The notes: generated by a model not told the origin, from the letters alone. A DNA stretch of 42,330 nucleotides from Pseudomonadota bacterium (GCA_021781575.1 JAJXWP010000037.1:1-42330); one strand, 5' to 3'; positions 15,791-23,861 are shown, counted from the stretch's first letter. A program made the numbers and translations.

Positions 15791-16500
15791 TAATCAGAAC
15801 CGACAGTGCCCGCCTGCTGGGCGGCCTGGTCGACACCCTGCTTCGCGAGTGGCGGGAGCGAGACCCCGCCTCGGGGCAATATGTCGACCGCCAGGAGTGG
15901 ATCGGCCCCGACAGTCCGCATTGGGCGGGTGCATTGGAGGCCAAGCGGCGCCACTGCGAGTATCTGATCGCCCACCACACGGATTGGGCCAACTATATGC
16001 AGGGGCAGGTCGAAGTCTGGCAGCGCCGCGACATCGTCGGCCTCGACACCCCGCCGACCGGCCGGGTGCGCGGTGTACGCGATCCCTTCGACCCGGTCGT
16101 GGCGGCCGAGAAAGCCCGGCTGGCGGCGCAACGGGCCGAACGGGAAGCGCGGCCGGGCAAGCTGAAGCTGATGTTTTACTGGCCGTCCCCGCCGAAGACC
16201 GATCTCCCTGACGCCGAGCGCCAGGCGGTCAAGGCATGGGCCAAGGCGACCTTCCCGGCCGGCAGGGTAATCGTTGCCACGGGTTACGATTGGGATGCAC
16301 CCCCCAACCGCCGGCGGCCGTGGAAGGAACGGGCCGACTATCACGTGCTGTTCGTCCATATCGATTGGTCCTACCTGGTGGCGATCCCGGCGATGTTCGC
16401 CGGCGCCGTTCGCGTCACCCACTCTACCAAGAAGATCGACTTCGAGATCGACGCCAACCTCACCCGGCCGTGGGTGGCCGGCGCCACCACATCGCCGTGT
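15781..16500 (+). pseudogene. Unrecognised coding remnant, 3' piece lacking its own stop
   Basis: This frame reads as protein (ARLLGGLVDTLLREWRERDP; HCEYLIAHHTDWANYMQGQV; ADYHVLFVHIDWSYLVAIPA) to about 16490. It then runs into DNA that belongs to minus-strand genes, so its natural end is lost. It may continue the protein starting at 14763 after a frameshift or insertion near 15700-15790. Family unknown. Confidence 0.4.
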
Positions 16501-16532
16501 TCAACATATGTCTTCCCGTTGATGGTAATCAT
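16371..16532 (-). CDS. Small gene, 3' end probably truncated at a DNA junction
   Basis: ATG at 16532 follows a strong CCAGGAGAACACC. The start MITINGKTYVEHGDVV looks genuine, but after about residue 18 the frame becomes a shadow of the plus-strand remnant, so the gene was probably cut at about 16490. Last gene of the minus block. Confidence 0.4.
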   Translation of the reverse strand: MITINGKTYVEHGDVVAPATHGRVRLASISKSIFLVEWVTRTAPANIAGIATR

Positions 16533-16624
16533 GGTGTTCTCCTGGAAAGTGTTCAGAAACGGTGCCGTCAACAGGTGGGCAAGATCGACGCGGGCCGAAG
16601 AGCGTCCGGTATATTTGCGGTGCG

Positions 16625-17038
16625 TCAGGGGCCAGAAGGTGTCGGTGCGGTGTCATTGGCCAACTGGTCGGCCAGCGCATTGGTGCGTGCCAGGAATGGT
16701 TCGAGACTGGTGCTATAATCGTTGATGGCGTCCCAGCCGTCGTTGCCGTAGACGAAGAATACGGAACCGACTTTCTTTCCGTCGGGGGTGCGGGCGATCA
16801 GGTGCTCCTCGTCCACCGACATCATGGCGGCGAGGATGGCTTCGGGGTCGGTGCTGCGCCGCAATGCGATCGCCTCGCCGTCATGGATATCGATGGTGTA
16901 GCCCGCGTCGAGCAGATCGCGGATGCACTGCTGGGCGATCCGGGTTTCGATGAGAATGCGTTGCCTCACCTCGGGATCGATGGATGCCCAGTGGTCAGGC
17001 GCAAAACTTGGGTGGCTGTTGAAAGTCGGCTGGACCAT
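16625..17038 (-). CDS. Hypothetical 137-residue protein
   Basis: Not recognised. CTGGAGACAATC precedes the ATG. Helical N-terminal half (VRQRILIETRIAQQCIRDLL) followed by alternating strands (GYTIDIHDGEAIALRR; KKVGSVFFVYGNDGWDAIND). The hydrophilic composition suggests a cytoplasmic protein. Confidence 0.6.
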   Translation of the reverse strand: MVQPTFNSHPSFAPDHWASIDPEVRQRILIETRIAQQCIRDLLDAGYTIDIHDGEAIALRRSTDPEAILAAMMSVDEEHLIARTPDGKKVGSVFFVYGNDGWDAINDYSTSLEPFLARTNALADQLANDTAPTPSGP

Positions 17039-17069
17039 GATTGTCTCCAGTGTTCACAAAAGGTGCGGC

Positions 17070-17312
17070 TTACGGGTGGTATTCCAAGACGCCAAGTTCC
17101 GCCCAATACGGGCAGGCGTCTTTCTCGGGGTCGGCGGCGGCTTCATCGAGTTCTAACAGGTCGATCCGTGCGGACTCGCCCGATTCGTCGGTCAGGTCGA
17201 AGACCGTGGCATGTGAATCGGGACGAAGCTGAATTTCCCGCGCCTTTCTGGCAGCCTCTTCCGGGCTGTCCGCGTCAATGTCGATTTCCCAGGAAACACG
17301 ATAGGTCTGCAT
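17070..17312 (-). CDS. Small conserved-type protein (YRVSWEIDIDADSPEEAA)
   Basis: 80 residues from ATG 17312 (after GGAGGATGAT). The opening MQTYRVSWEIDIDADSPEEA, then ARKAREIQLRPDS and ATVFDL, is a pattern I associate with small proteins common on proteobacterial plasmids and phages. Beta-strand/helix layout; function unknown. The stop is followed by the GCCGCACC block also seen after the genes at 18487 and, changed, at 18897. Promoter candidate P1 lies just upstream. Confidence 0.65.
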   Translation of the reverse strand: MQTYRVSWEIDIDADSPEEAARKAREIQLRPDSHATVFDLTDESGESARIDLLELDEAAADPEKDACPYWAELGVLEYHP

Positions 17313-17338
17313 ATCATCCTCCATCTCTGTCTTGTCCA

Positions 17339-17374
17339 ATTATGGTCGCACAGGATGAAAGTGACGCAACTTGC
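17339..17374 (-). promoter_or_regulatory. Repeated promoter/operator element P1
   Basis: On the minus strand: palindrome GCAAGTTGC overlapping TTGCGT (-35-like), 19 bp, then CATAAT (-10-like), 26 bp before the ATG at 17312. Same design as P2 and P3. Confidence 0.5.
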
Positions 17375-17476
17375 GGCCAATCCGACACTATGCGCCGGGC
17401 GCAAAAGCATCGGACATCCCGGCATGCAAAGGACGGCCAGAGCCGCCCCGGGTCGGGGATAGTCGGGTTCCTGCCG

Positions 17477-17794
17477 TCAGATGCCCATTGCAGGCGTAGT
17501 GTGATGTTCACGGTTGAAGACGCAATGCACCTCCAATCGTGCGTCCAGATCGATGATGGCCAGCAGTCGGTTGATGCGATCAATCCCGTAGCGAGTCAAA
17601 CGCCCGGACAAGATTTCGGAAACGTTCGATTCCGGCATGTTAGCCAACTTAGCTAAATCCACTTGTCGTATGCGAAGTTCGCGAAGCTTCACCTTGATGA
17701 ACATCATCGCCTCAGTCTTGGCGAGCAGTTCTTCCGCATTGGGAAGACCGACATCGGCGAAAGGGTTACCGCTGGATTTGGACATGGTGGTCAT
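17477..17794 (-). CDS. XRE-type helix-turn-helix protein, antitoxin-like
   Basis: 105 residues; ATG 17794 after CGGGAGATA. HTH: IRQVDLAKLANMPESNVSEI, then LSGRLTRYGIDRINRLLAII, like the HigA/HTH_37 antitoxins that pair with RelE/HigB toxins. No toxin gene adjoins, so it may be an orphan regulator, possibly of this block. Confidence 0.7.
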   Translation of the reverse strand: MTTMSKSSGNPFADVGLPNAEELLAKTEAMMFIKVKLRELRIRQVDLAKLANMPESNVSEILSGRLTRYGIDRINRLLAIIDLDARLEVHCVFNREHHTTPAMGI

Positions 17795-17866
17795 TGCCTA
17801 TCTCCCGGTTACGGTCTTGGCCATTCGACGGCTGTTTTGCCGGAACAGCGTTCAGAAACCCTGCGG

Positions 17867-18337
17867 TCACATGCCGGGGGCGGGGCTGTGTGCGCGGTCA
17901 AAGGCCAGGCAGCAGTCGCCGTCGAGATAACCGCGGGTGAGGTAATGGTCGGCAACGACGCGAAGGTCTTTCGTGGGCCGGGGAGCGCCGTAGACGGCAC
18001 CGTCGGAAGTTATCAGCCAGACATGGCCGTCATCGGCATGATGGACTGTCCCGTCGTCGTCCGTGATAGTGGCGTTGGCGCCGAGAGAGTGCGCCCCGAG
18101 GAAATATTCGATCTCAACACGGTCGATGCGGAGGTAACCGTCAACGGCGTCCGTGGAAAAGGGCTGGCTGCTGGCAGTCGAGGAGAGTGCCCGATGCTCG
18201 GCGGCATGGCGCTCGTAATCTTCATCGCGTTCGAGAAGAGCGGCGGCTTCGCGGCGATGTCGGGTGCTGGCGTCGGCCAGGATGGCCGCTTGCCACTCGT
18301 GCCATTCTTTGAGACTCATCTCTCCGGCGGTCTTCAT
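17867..18337 (-). CDS. Hypothetical 156-residue protein
   Basis: ATG 18337 follows AAGGAGATTCGAG. N-terminal charged helix (SLKEWHEWQAAILADASTRH), C-terminal strand-rich domain (DGYLRIDRVEIEYFLGAHSL; DGHVWLITSDGAVYGAPRP). Not recognised. Candidate promoter P2 upstream. Confidence 0.6.
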   Translation of the reverse strand: MKTAGEMSLKEWHEWQAAILADASTRHRREAAALLERDEDYERHAAEHRALSSTASSQPFSTDAVDGYLRIDRVEIEYFLGAHSLGANATITDDDGTVHHADDGHVWLITSDGAVYGAPRPTKDLRVVADHYLTRGYLDGDCCLAFDRAHSPAPGM

Positions 18338-18363
18338 CTCGAATCTCCTTGATGCTTCTGGAC

Positions 18364-18409
18364 ATCATATTGCCTGGGGTGGACAGTGACGTGACGCAAT
18401 TTAATTTGC
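18364..18409 (-). promoter_or_regulatory. Repeated promoter/operator element P2
   Basis: Minus strand: GCAAATTAAATTGC inverted repeat ending in TTGCGTC, then TATGAT 24 bp later. The spacing is too long for a standard promoter with TTGCGT as -35, so another -35 may be used; the operator part is the conserved piece. Confidence 0.4.
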
Positions 18410-18486
18410 GGGCGAGCGATCTGCATGTACCAAGCACATGACGGCCGAATCCGCCCTTATGTTGGACCGTCCAGCAATGGTGCGGC

Positions 18487-18783
18487 TTACGGCGCCTGGT
18501 TCGGCGTCGGTTTGATGGCTTCGCCGATGTCATTGACGGTCATGCCACTGTCGAGATGCAGGGTGCGTGTGGCGTCATCCCAGTCGCCCCATTCGCTGTC
18601 GGCGCCCCACATGACCGCGCCGCGTCCCTCTTCGGGCCATACGGTCATCTGTCCGCGCTGGCCACCCTCGTAGGTGATGCCCCAGGTCTCGCACCCGGCC
18701 TTGAGTTCGGCGCGCTGGTCGAGTGCGGCGCAGGCGTCGCGGGCTTCGTCCAGGTTGTCAGTGGTGACGATGATGTGGTCCAT
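18487..18783 (-). CDS. Hypothetical 98-residue acidic protein
   Basis: ATG 18783 after AACAGGAGATCACC. Begins MDHIIVTTDNLDEARDACAA and has Trp-rich acidic middle (GADSEWGDWDDATRTLHLDS). Not recognised. Candidate promoter P3 upstream. Confidence 0.6.
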   Translation of the reverse strand: MDHIIVTTDNLDEARDACAALDQRAELKAGCETWGITYEGGQRGQMTVWPEEGRGAVMWGADSEWGDWDDATRTLHLDSGMTVNDIGEAIKPTPNQAP

Positions 18784-18821
18784 GGTGATCTCCTGTTATG
18801 CGGCCATCAATTGCTGTTCAA

Positions 18822-18857
18822 ATCATAATCGCCCGGAAGCGTGCGACGCAAATTTGC
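18822..18857 (-). promoter_or_regulatory. Repeated promoter/operator element P3
   Basis: Minus strand: perfect palindrome GCAAATTTGC overlapping TTGCGT, 18-bp spacer, then TATGAT, about 40 bp before the ATG at 18783. Confidence 0.5.
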
Positions 18858-18896
18858 CTGCCCCAGGCGCATGGCCGACCGTTCATCAATGGTGCG

Positions 18897-19388
18897 TTAC
18901 CCGATGGCCGGACCGCGGAAGGGTGCCGTATACGGGGCGGGGGTCCGCGCCCATTCTGGCAGTTCGTCAACGACAGCCAGGCCCAACGTGGTGACGTCCG
19001 ACATATCGAGGTTCTGGACCACCGACTCGCCGATATCTTCGTATTCGGCCTGGCTGGCTTCGACAGGCGCCCCGGCGTTGCGCAGTTCGTCCAGGCGGAC
19101 CAGCACTTCCTTGTGCGGATCGTAGACGAACCGATAGGTGCGTTCGACTTGGTCGGGGCCGATGTGCGTCCAGCCGTCGGCAACGAAGTACTGTCCGGCC
19201 GCCGTCGCAGCGTCCGGCCGGATAACCGTCATCCCTTCGGTGAAGGACGCACCGCGATCGACAGCGCAAGCGCGGTGGGCCGGAGCAATGCCATCCAGGC
19301 GCACGAAGTCAGCGTTTTTAACCGCGCGTCCGCAAAGTCGGCATTTCGGCTTCGGATGCTGGTTATGTCCCCAAAATCCCCGCGCCAT
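18897..19388 (-). CDS. 163-residue protein with N-terminal zinc-binding motif
   Basis: ATG 19388 after CGGAGGAGGCCCTGACC. CRLCGRAV and later HRAC give a CxxC...HxxC knuckle near the N-terminus, probably binding zinc. The rest is strand-rich (FVADGWTHIGPDQVERTYRF). Last gene transcribed before promoter P3. Confidence 0.6.
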   Translation of the reverse strand: MARGFWGHNQHPKPKCRLCGRAVKNADFVRLDGIAPAHRACAVDRGASFTEGMTVIRPDAATAAGQYFVADGWTHIGPDQVERTYRFVYDPHKEVLVRLDELRNAGAPVEASQAEYEDIGESVVQNLDMSDVTTLGLAVVDELPEWARTPAPYTAPFRGPAIG

Positions 19389-19406
19389 GGTCAGGGCCTC
19401 CTCCGA

Positions 19407-19694
19407 TCAGAAGCCGCGTTTGGCGGCTTTGGTTGAGTTCGGGAAATCTTCCGGGCAGAGACGCTCGGGCGGGATCAGGGCAAGTTCGGCGCCGGCCTGA
19501 GTGAGCCGGAACAGGCTGTTCCCCGTTTCGCCGAGGATCTGCGTCGCTGCGCCTGCGGAGACCATGCCCATCCAATCCTGATAGGCGTCATGCCCCGGTC
19601 CAGCGACAAAGCGATTGCGATAGGACTTCCGGCTCTCGTTCGGGAGACCCAGGGCATGCCGGGCAAGCCTTGTTTGGCGCGGTGACATCTCCAT
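19407..19694 (-). CDS. Small protein with RQTRLARHALGLPNESRKSYRN motif start
   Basis: 95 residues from ATG 19694 (after GAGAGGAGGCCCGAGA). LGLPNESRKSYRNRFVAG and HDAYQDWMGMVSAGAA form a pattern I have seen in small phage and prophage proteins of proteobacteria; function not known. The end is amphipathic and basic. Confidence 0.6.
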   Translation of the reverse strand: MEMSPRQTRLARHALGLPNESRKSYRNRFVAGPGHDAYQDWMGMVSAGAATQILGETGNSLFRLTQAGAELALIPPERLCPEDFPNSTKAAKRGF

Positions 19695-19708
19695 TCTCGG
19701 GCCTCCTC

Positions 19709-20165
19709 TCACAAACCGGCCCGGCGCCGAACGGCGGCCAGGGCGGCATTGAACCCCTTTTCCCAGGATGCGAAGTCGATGCCGTCAGCCCGGAGAACGT
19801 CTTCGCTGTAGCCATGTCCGAGGTCCCTCCGGGAAGTGGTCCTTCGCCGCGGTAATGATGTCGTTGGTGAGGGCCAATTGCAGATCCCGCACCGACGGCG
19901 GCGGTGATTCGACCGTCTGTGCGAAAGGATCGAAGGGTGCTTCACCTTTCTCGGTCAGCCAACCGTCAACCATGGCCAGATCGACCGACAATTCAGCATT
20001 GCCGCAATGCCGAGCCATGGTGTCACGCATCTCCCGTGCAAGACTCATTGCACGCGCTTCGTCCGGACAGGGAATGGTCGTTATCATGTCGGTGGTCTTG
20101 CCGATATAGACTCCGATAACCGGTGCATCGTCGGCCGGTCCGTCGCGGAGAATTCCCACTTTCAT
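19709..20165 (-). pseudogene. Hypothetical gene with an apparent frameshift
   Basis: From ATG 20165 (after GGGGAGTGCAAGACA) the protein runs MKVGILRDGPADDAPVIGVY to DHFPEGPR near 19822. The best continuation, GYSEDVLRADGIDFASWEKG and NAALAAVRRRAGL, is one base out of frame and ends in TGA-GAGAGGAGG, the normal junction with the next gene. Without the shift the frame ends at 19785 with an Arg-rich tail. Confidence 0.5.
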
Positions 20166-20236
20166 TGTCTTGCACTCCCCTCACGCTATTGGGTCCAAAT
20201 CGAATTCGGGCGGATGAACAAGCTCCCTGCGACTGT

Positions 20237-20500
20237 TCAGTTCCGCGCCTGCGCCGCTTGCTGTGCCAAATGAGCGACGTATCCGCTCCACCAGAATTGC
20301 GTCTTCGCGGCGGCCTCCTCGCGTGAATGCCCCTGGCTCACGAAACCCTCAAACATCAACGTGAACAGCGCCTCGGCAGCCGCCGAGAAGATTGTCGCTT
20401 CGTGGCCTTGTCCGTCATGCTGTTCAAGGGTATCGGCGGCCGCCTTCAGAATGGCCGCCCGGGCTTCGTCATAGACGGTGTTGCTATCGGCGTTCAGCAC
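20237..20500 (-). CDS. Hypothetical 87-residue helical protein
   Basis: GTG start at 20500 after AGAAAGG. All-helical composition (YDEARAAILKAAADTLEQHD; FSAAAEALFTLMFEGFVSQG). It overlaps the end of the preceding gene by 17 bp. Not recognised. Confidence 0.55.
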   Translation of the reverse strand: MLNADSNTVYDEARAAILKAAADTLEQHDGQGHEATIFSAAAEALFTLMFEGFVSQGHSREEAAAKTQFWWSGYVAHLAQQAAQARN

Positions 20501-21344
20501 TGGATGAGCCTTTCTGCTTCAAGTTCAGCTTCAAGTCCGGGTGCGGGATTTCTGCTTTTTCGGATGGACGCCGTGGTGAAGCGTCTGCGTTCCAAGGCAA
20601 GTCATCTGTGGGCAGGGCAAAATGGGCCGTTGGCAAGCTTTCTTCCCTGAGTCCGCGACTGCTATCATAGCGCTCCGCGAGCGCGGAGGACTTGCGGGCG
20701 ATGTTGTCGAGCAGCGTATGGCGGATGCCATCGTCTCCGACGGCAAATACGATGCACCCCAGTGCAAGCAGTGCGCCCGGCACTCCGACGCCGACTATCA
20801 TGAGCACTTCGCCGAGGCTGCCGATTGCCCTTAGGGCTGATTTCCCAAAACGCTTCGCCGTCGACGTGGGCTTGGTCGCTTCTCCTTGATCCGGTTGCTC
20901 AGATCCTATGTTCTTCGGTCCCTCATCTTTCGGCAGGTCCAGCGCCAGATAGACGACAGGCACGCCGTCGCACCACGACAAACCTGGCTTGTCGAGTTTC
21001 CATTCGCGGGAAGAGGTGCCGCTACGGCCGGGCAGCCGCACGTCCTGGAACCGGAACTTGGCGCCGGGCGGCGGAAAGGGGTCGAGACCGTGACGTCCGC
21101 CATGACGGTGGCCTTTCGTGCCGTTGGCATTGGCCATCAGCATGGCCTGGCCGTTGCCGACAAGAAGCGCTGCCGCGAACTCCGCCAGGTCGTCATTGGG
21201 GTCCAGGTCGGGAAACAGATGTTGAAGGACCGGCCACCGAAGTTGGACTTCGACGCCATACCATTTGTCGTCGGACACTTCGACATCGGCGGATATTGGT
21301 TCCGCGGGCGCATATCCATATGGGACGCAGGTTAGCTCTGACAT
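20484..21344 (-). CDS. Hypothetical protein with one central membrane segment
   Basis: 286 residues from ATG 21344, 14 bp after the previous stop (AGGGACG in between). The N-terminal half is soluble and Pro/Asp-rich; a hydrophobic segment (VLMIVGVGVPGALLALGCIV, then FAV) lies around residues 183-206; the C-terminal part is polar and Ser/Lys-rich. Neighbouring genes encode exported proteins, so the three probably work at the envelope. Family not recognised. Confidence 0.6.
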   Translation of the reverse strand: MSELTCVPYGYAPAEPISADVEVSDDKWYGVEVQLRWPVLQHLFPDLDPNDDLAEFAAALLVGNGQAMLMANANGTKGHRHGGRHGLDPFPPPGAKFRFQDVRLPGRSGTSSREWKLDKPGLSWCDGVPVVYLALDLPKDEGPKNIGSEQPDQGEATKPTSTAKRFGKSALRAIGSLGEVLMIVGVGVPGALLALGCIVFAVGDDGIRHTLLDNIARKSSALAERYDSSRGLREESLPTAHFALPTDDLPWNADASPRRPSEKAEIPHPDLKLNLKQKGSSSAERR

Positions 21345-21357
21345 CTTGACCGCGTCC

Positions 21358-21867
21358 CTAAAAGGACAATTCGACGGAATTTGCCGTTTCCGCGCAGGCT
21401 GCCATGGCACTTGCCCGGGACTTCTCGGTGATCAGGTGCCCGTTCACCTTCACCGCCGTCGCCTGGGCGTCCTGCGCCTCGATGACGCAAGCATCCTGAG
21501 GCAATATGGCGAGTGTGAACACCGGATGTCGGATTGTGCCGCCGAGGTGCCAGTCGCCCGCATAGAGGTGGGAAACCCGACCACCGTCGGCGCCATAGAC
21601 GTTGGGCGGCAGCAGTTTGCGGTCACGCAGTTCTGCCCACCCGAGCGCCCGATCCTCCCCGCCTTCCAGGGCGATGGATCGGATACCTTGGCGGAGGTCG
21701 AAGATCTGCTGCACGAACGCCTGCTGCTTCATGCCGCTGAACAACGTCATGGTCAGTTGAGCCGACTCCTCCGCCGCCCGTTCGGCTCGGTATTGGCCGA
21801 GACGGTACGCTCCGCCGAGGAGCGCGACTCCAACGATGACGCCCGTGATTATGGAAGATGTCTTCAT
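21358..21867 (-). CDS. Membrane-anchored or exported 169-residue protein
   Basis: N-terminal hydrophobic helix SSIITGVIVGVALLGGAY, then a helical stretch (RAERAAEESAQLTMTLFSGM) and a C-terminal domain with two Cys (QDACVIEA and MAACAETA) able to form a disulfide. The layout is pilin-like (N-terminal helix, C-terminal disulfide loop), but no prepilin site is clear. Confidence 0.55.
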   Translation of the reverse strand: MKTSSIITGVIVGVALLGGAYRLGQYRAERAAEESAQLTMTLFSGMKQQAFVQQIFDLRQGIRSIALEGGEDRALGWAELRDRKLLPPNVYGADGGRVSHLYAGDWHLGGTIRHPVFTLAILPQDACVIEAQDAQATAVKVNGHLITEKSRASAMAACAETANSVELSF

Positions 21868-21878
21868 TTGTCCGCCCC

Positions 21879-22487
21879 TTAGATCTTCGAGACGGTTACG
21901 GTATAGGAGACTTTCGTCCCGTCGGAGAACATGCCCTCGAAGCTGCCGCCATTGCGGAGCAGCACCTGCTGCTGGGCAGAGCGGGAGGTGACATCAGGCA
22001 CCTGTACAGTCACCCCGCCGACCTTCACGTTGTTCATCGCGTTGAGCGTTGCCTGATTGATCGCGTATTGGACGGCGATCATGTCGTTTTTGGCAGGCGT
22101 GACGACGAAAGACGCCGACAGGCCGGTATTAAGCGTGGCGCTTTCCGCAGTCTGGGTGGAGTCGGTGCCGGTCACAGATTTGATGTAGTCGATCTGCCGC
22201 AGGACACTGAACGGCACCGGCTGGCCGGCACGCCCGACCACCGTTCCGCGAATCACCTCCTTGTCGTCCTGCGTCACCACCAATTCGACCTTGTAGGAAC
22301 TGGCCGGCAGGTCCTCGCCTGCATTGGTCCCGGCTGCGTTGGTTGCAAGGGCGAGGTCGGTGTGCATCGACGTGTCCTCGGGATTGCCAGGCACGGCGTA
22401 ACGCTGGAGGAATTCCTGGTCCGCGCCAAACGCGGTCCCGGTGGCGAGGAAGGCGAGGGCAATGGCGGAAATGGCAATCTTGTTCAT
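21879..22487 (-). CDS. Secreted (Sec signal) 202-residue protein
   Basis: ATG 22487 after TTAGGATTGATC. Signal peptide MNKIAISAIALAFLATGTAF, then an A-x-A-like GADQ site. The mature part is strand-rich: YKVELVVTQDDKEVIRGTVV, GRAGQPVPFSVL, a DxSF-like EGMFSDGTKVSYTVTVSKI end. Periplasmic or surface protein; first gene of the envelope trio. A terminator-like hairpin lies upstream. Confidence 0.65.
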   Translation of the reverse strand: MNKIAISAIALAFLATGTAFGADQEFLQRYAVPGNPEDTSMHTDLALATNAAGTNAGEDLPASSYKVELVVTQDDKEVIRGTVVGRAGQPVPFSVLRQIDYIKSVTGTDSTQTAESATLNTGLSASFVVTPAKNDMIAVQYAINQATLNAMNNVKVGGVTVQVPDVTSRSAQQQVLLRNGGSFEGMFSDGTKVSYTVTVSKI

Positions 22488-22543
22488 GATCAATCCTAAT
22501 CTCGTTGTGACCTCCCGGCCTCAGCCGGACTTCTCGACCCGTT

Positions 22544-22578
22544 AAGCCCCATCCGGTATTCAGGCCGGATAAGGGGCT
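22544..22578 (-). terminator. Hairpin separating two halves of the minus block
   Basis: Minus strand: AGCCCC-tt-ATCCGG, 8-nt loop, CCGGAT-GGGGCT. No U run follows, so termination is inferred from stem strength and from its place between gene groups. Confidence 0.45.
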
Positions 22579-22599
22579 GGCATGGGCCTCCGCGGGCTA

Positions 22600-22788
22600 T
22601 CAGCGATCGGCGAGGGCTTCGCGCCCCGCCGCAGTGATGATAAGGCCGCCGTCTCCAGCCTCTTCGAGGAATCTCTGGCCCACCAGCCACCGTTCAATCT
22701 TCGGAGCCAGGTCGATGTGGTGTGACCCGTCGGCCATGGATACGAGGTACGGACGAGCATCTTGCCACTGGGTGGAATCTTTGGTCAT
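22600..22788 (-). CDS. Hypothetical 62-residue protein, winged-helix-like end
   Basis: ATG 22788 after AGAGGAGGGCCTG. KIERWLVGQRFLEEAGDGGL followed by IITAAGREAL resembles the second half of a winged helix. Too short to place in a family. Typical member of the TGA-GAGGAG junction array. Confidence 0.6.
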   Translation of the reverse strand: MTKDSTQWQDARPYLVSMADGSHHIDLAPKIERWLVGQRFLEEAGDGGLIITAAGREALADR

Positions 22789-22805
22789 CAGGCCCTCCTC
22801 TGTGG

Positions 22806-22979
22806 TCAGTTGGCGCCGAACTTCTGGCGCTGGATGCGTTCAACGAACGCCTTGGCGTCGGGCAGTCCCCACGCACCATTCGACATCTCGCGGGCGAGTT
22901 TCACCGTGGCGATGAAGTTGCTTTCGGTGAGTTCGTCCCGGACCAGCGCTTCCAGCGCAGCATAGTCGGCGTCGGTCAA
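22806..22979 (-). CDS. 57-residue protein with TTG start
   Basis: TTG at 22979 follows AGAGGAGGCCCTG. Reads LTDADYAALEALVRDELTES, then NFIATVKLAREMSNGAWGLP and DAKAFVERIQRQKFGAN. VKLAREM...GLPDAKAFVE resembles the C-terminal fold motif of ribosomal L7/L12 (GLKEAK..VE). The stop precedes the next array junction. Confidence 0.6.
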   Translation of the reverse strand: MTDADYAALEALVRDELTESNFIATVKLAREMSNGAWGLPDAKAFVERIQRQKFGAN

Positions 22980-22994
22980 CAGGGCCTCCTCTGG

Positions 22995-23390
22995 TCAGAT
23001 GCGATTGAGCAGGGGCGCACCGGGCTCAGTCGGCACGGGTCCGAGAGCGCCGGTTGCGACGAAAGTCTGCGCGGCCCGCACGGTCATTTTGTGATCGGCA
23101 GCGCGTGAGCCGGGCAAAAAGCCCTGGTCGATGTCGCGCTGATAGTCGGCCAGGGCGCGATAAGCAGCAGCAAGATCATCGCGCAGACGCTCGACTTCGG
23201 CCTTCGCGGCGCGGCGTTTCTGGTCGCAGCGCTCGAATTCCGGGGCGTTCTCGCGCAGCAATTCGATCACGTCGCCGACATGGATCTCATCGTCACCGAG
23301 GAGATCGTTGAACGAACAACCGCCGCCCGCGTGTTCGACGACCGCCTCCACCAGTTGCCAGAAGTCCTGTTTGTACGTCGTCTTGGCCAT
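22995..23390 (-). CDS. Hypothetical 131-residue helical protein
   Basis: ATG 23390 after CCAGAGGAGCCACC. Middle region has coiled-coil character (CDQKRRAAKAEVERLRDDLA, AAYRALADYQRDIDQG). Not recognised. Confidence 0.65.
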   Translation of the reverse strand: MAKTTYKQDFWQLVEAVVEHAGGGCSFNDLLGDDEIHVGDVIELLRENAPEFERCDQKRRAAKAEVERLRDDLAAAYRALADYQRDIDQGFLPGSRAADHKMTVRAAQTFVATGALGPVPTEPGAPLLNRI

Positions 23391-23404
23391 GGTGGCTCCT
23401 CTGG

Positions 23405-23647
23405 TCAGAAGTTGGCAGCGACAATCGGCCTGGTGCGCCAGGCGGTCAGCTTGCAAGGATCGTAGAGGGCAGCGGCGTGATCCGGGCACGCATAGTGCCC
23501 TTGACCATCGAAGAGGCCGATGACCCACCCGGCTTCACCCGCCGCCTGCTCGATCTCGTCAAGGGACTGGTCGGACCCGTCGCTTTCGCGGTTGAAGCTG
23601 GCGCGACAGCAGTGGCATGTGATGCCCCAAATCATCGTCTCGGCCAC
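23405..23647 (-). CDS. Small zinc-binding-type protein
   Basis: GTG 23647 after GAGGAGGGCCTGACC. CHCC near the N-terminus and a later C/H pair (YACPDHAAALYDPC) could hold a zinc ion. 80 residues, acidic middle. Not recognised. Confidence 0.6.
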   Translation of the reverse strand: MAETMIWGITCHCCRASFNRESDGSDQSLDEIEQAAGEAGWVIGLFDGQGHYACPDHAAALYDPCKLTAWRTRPIVAANF

Positions 23648-23660
23648 GGTCAGGCCCTCC

Positions 23661-23849
23661 TCAGCTATTCGTTTTCAGGGCCGCAACGGCCCGAGCCGTC
23701 ATGCAGCCGCGATCATGGTTCGGCAGCTTGGCCGAGCAATCAGTGCAGTATCCCTTGGCGGTGCCGAAACGCATGCACTTGGTGCACAAGGCGGTGACGC
23801 TCTTCTTGGCAGCGCCGCACCATGGGCAAGGAAACTTCGCTCGGGCCAA
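23661..23849 (-). CDS. Zinc-ribbon microprotein
   Basis: TTG 23849 after GAGAGGAGCGTCAG. Three Cys pairs: CPWC, CTKC, CTDC, plus a later C. 62 residues, basic. Most likely a zinc ribbon that binds nucleic acid or protein. Confidence 0.65.
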   Translation of the reverse strand: MARAKFPCPWCGAAKKSVTALCTKCMRFGTAKGYCTDCSAKLPNHDRGCMTARAVAALKTNS

Positions 23850-23861
23850 CTGACGCTCCTC

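Noticed and set aside
16562-17656. 364-codon plus frame across the minus array
   Set aside because: Opposite to several small genes that each have a Shine-Dalgarno and start; shadow.
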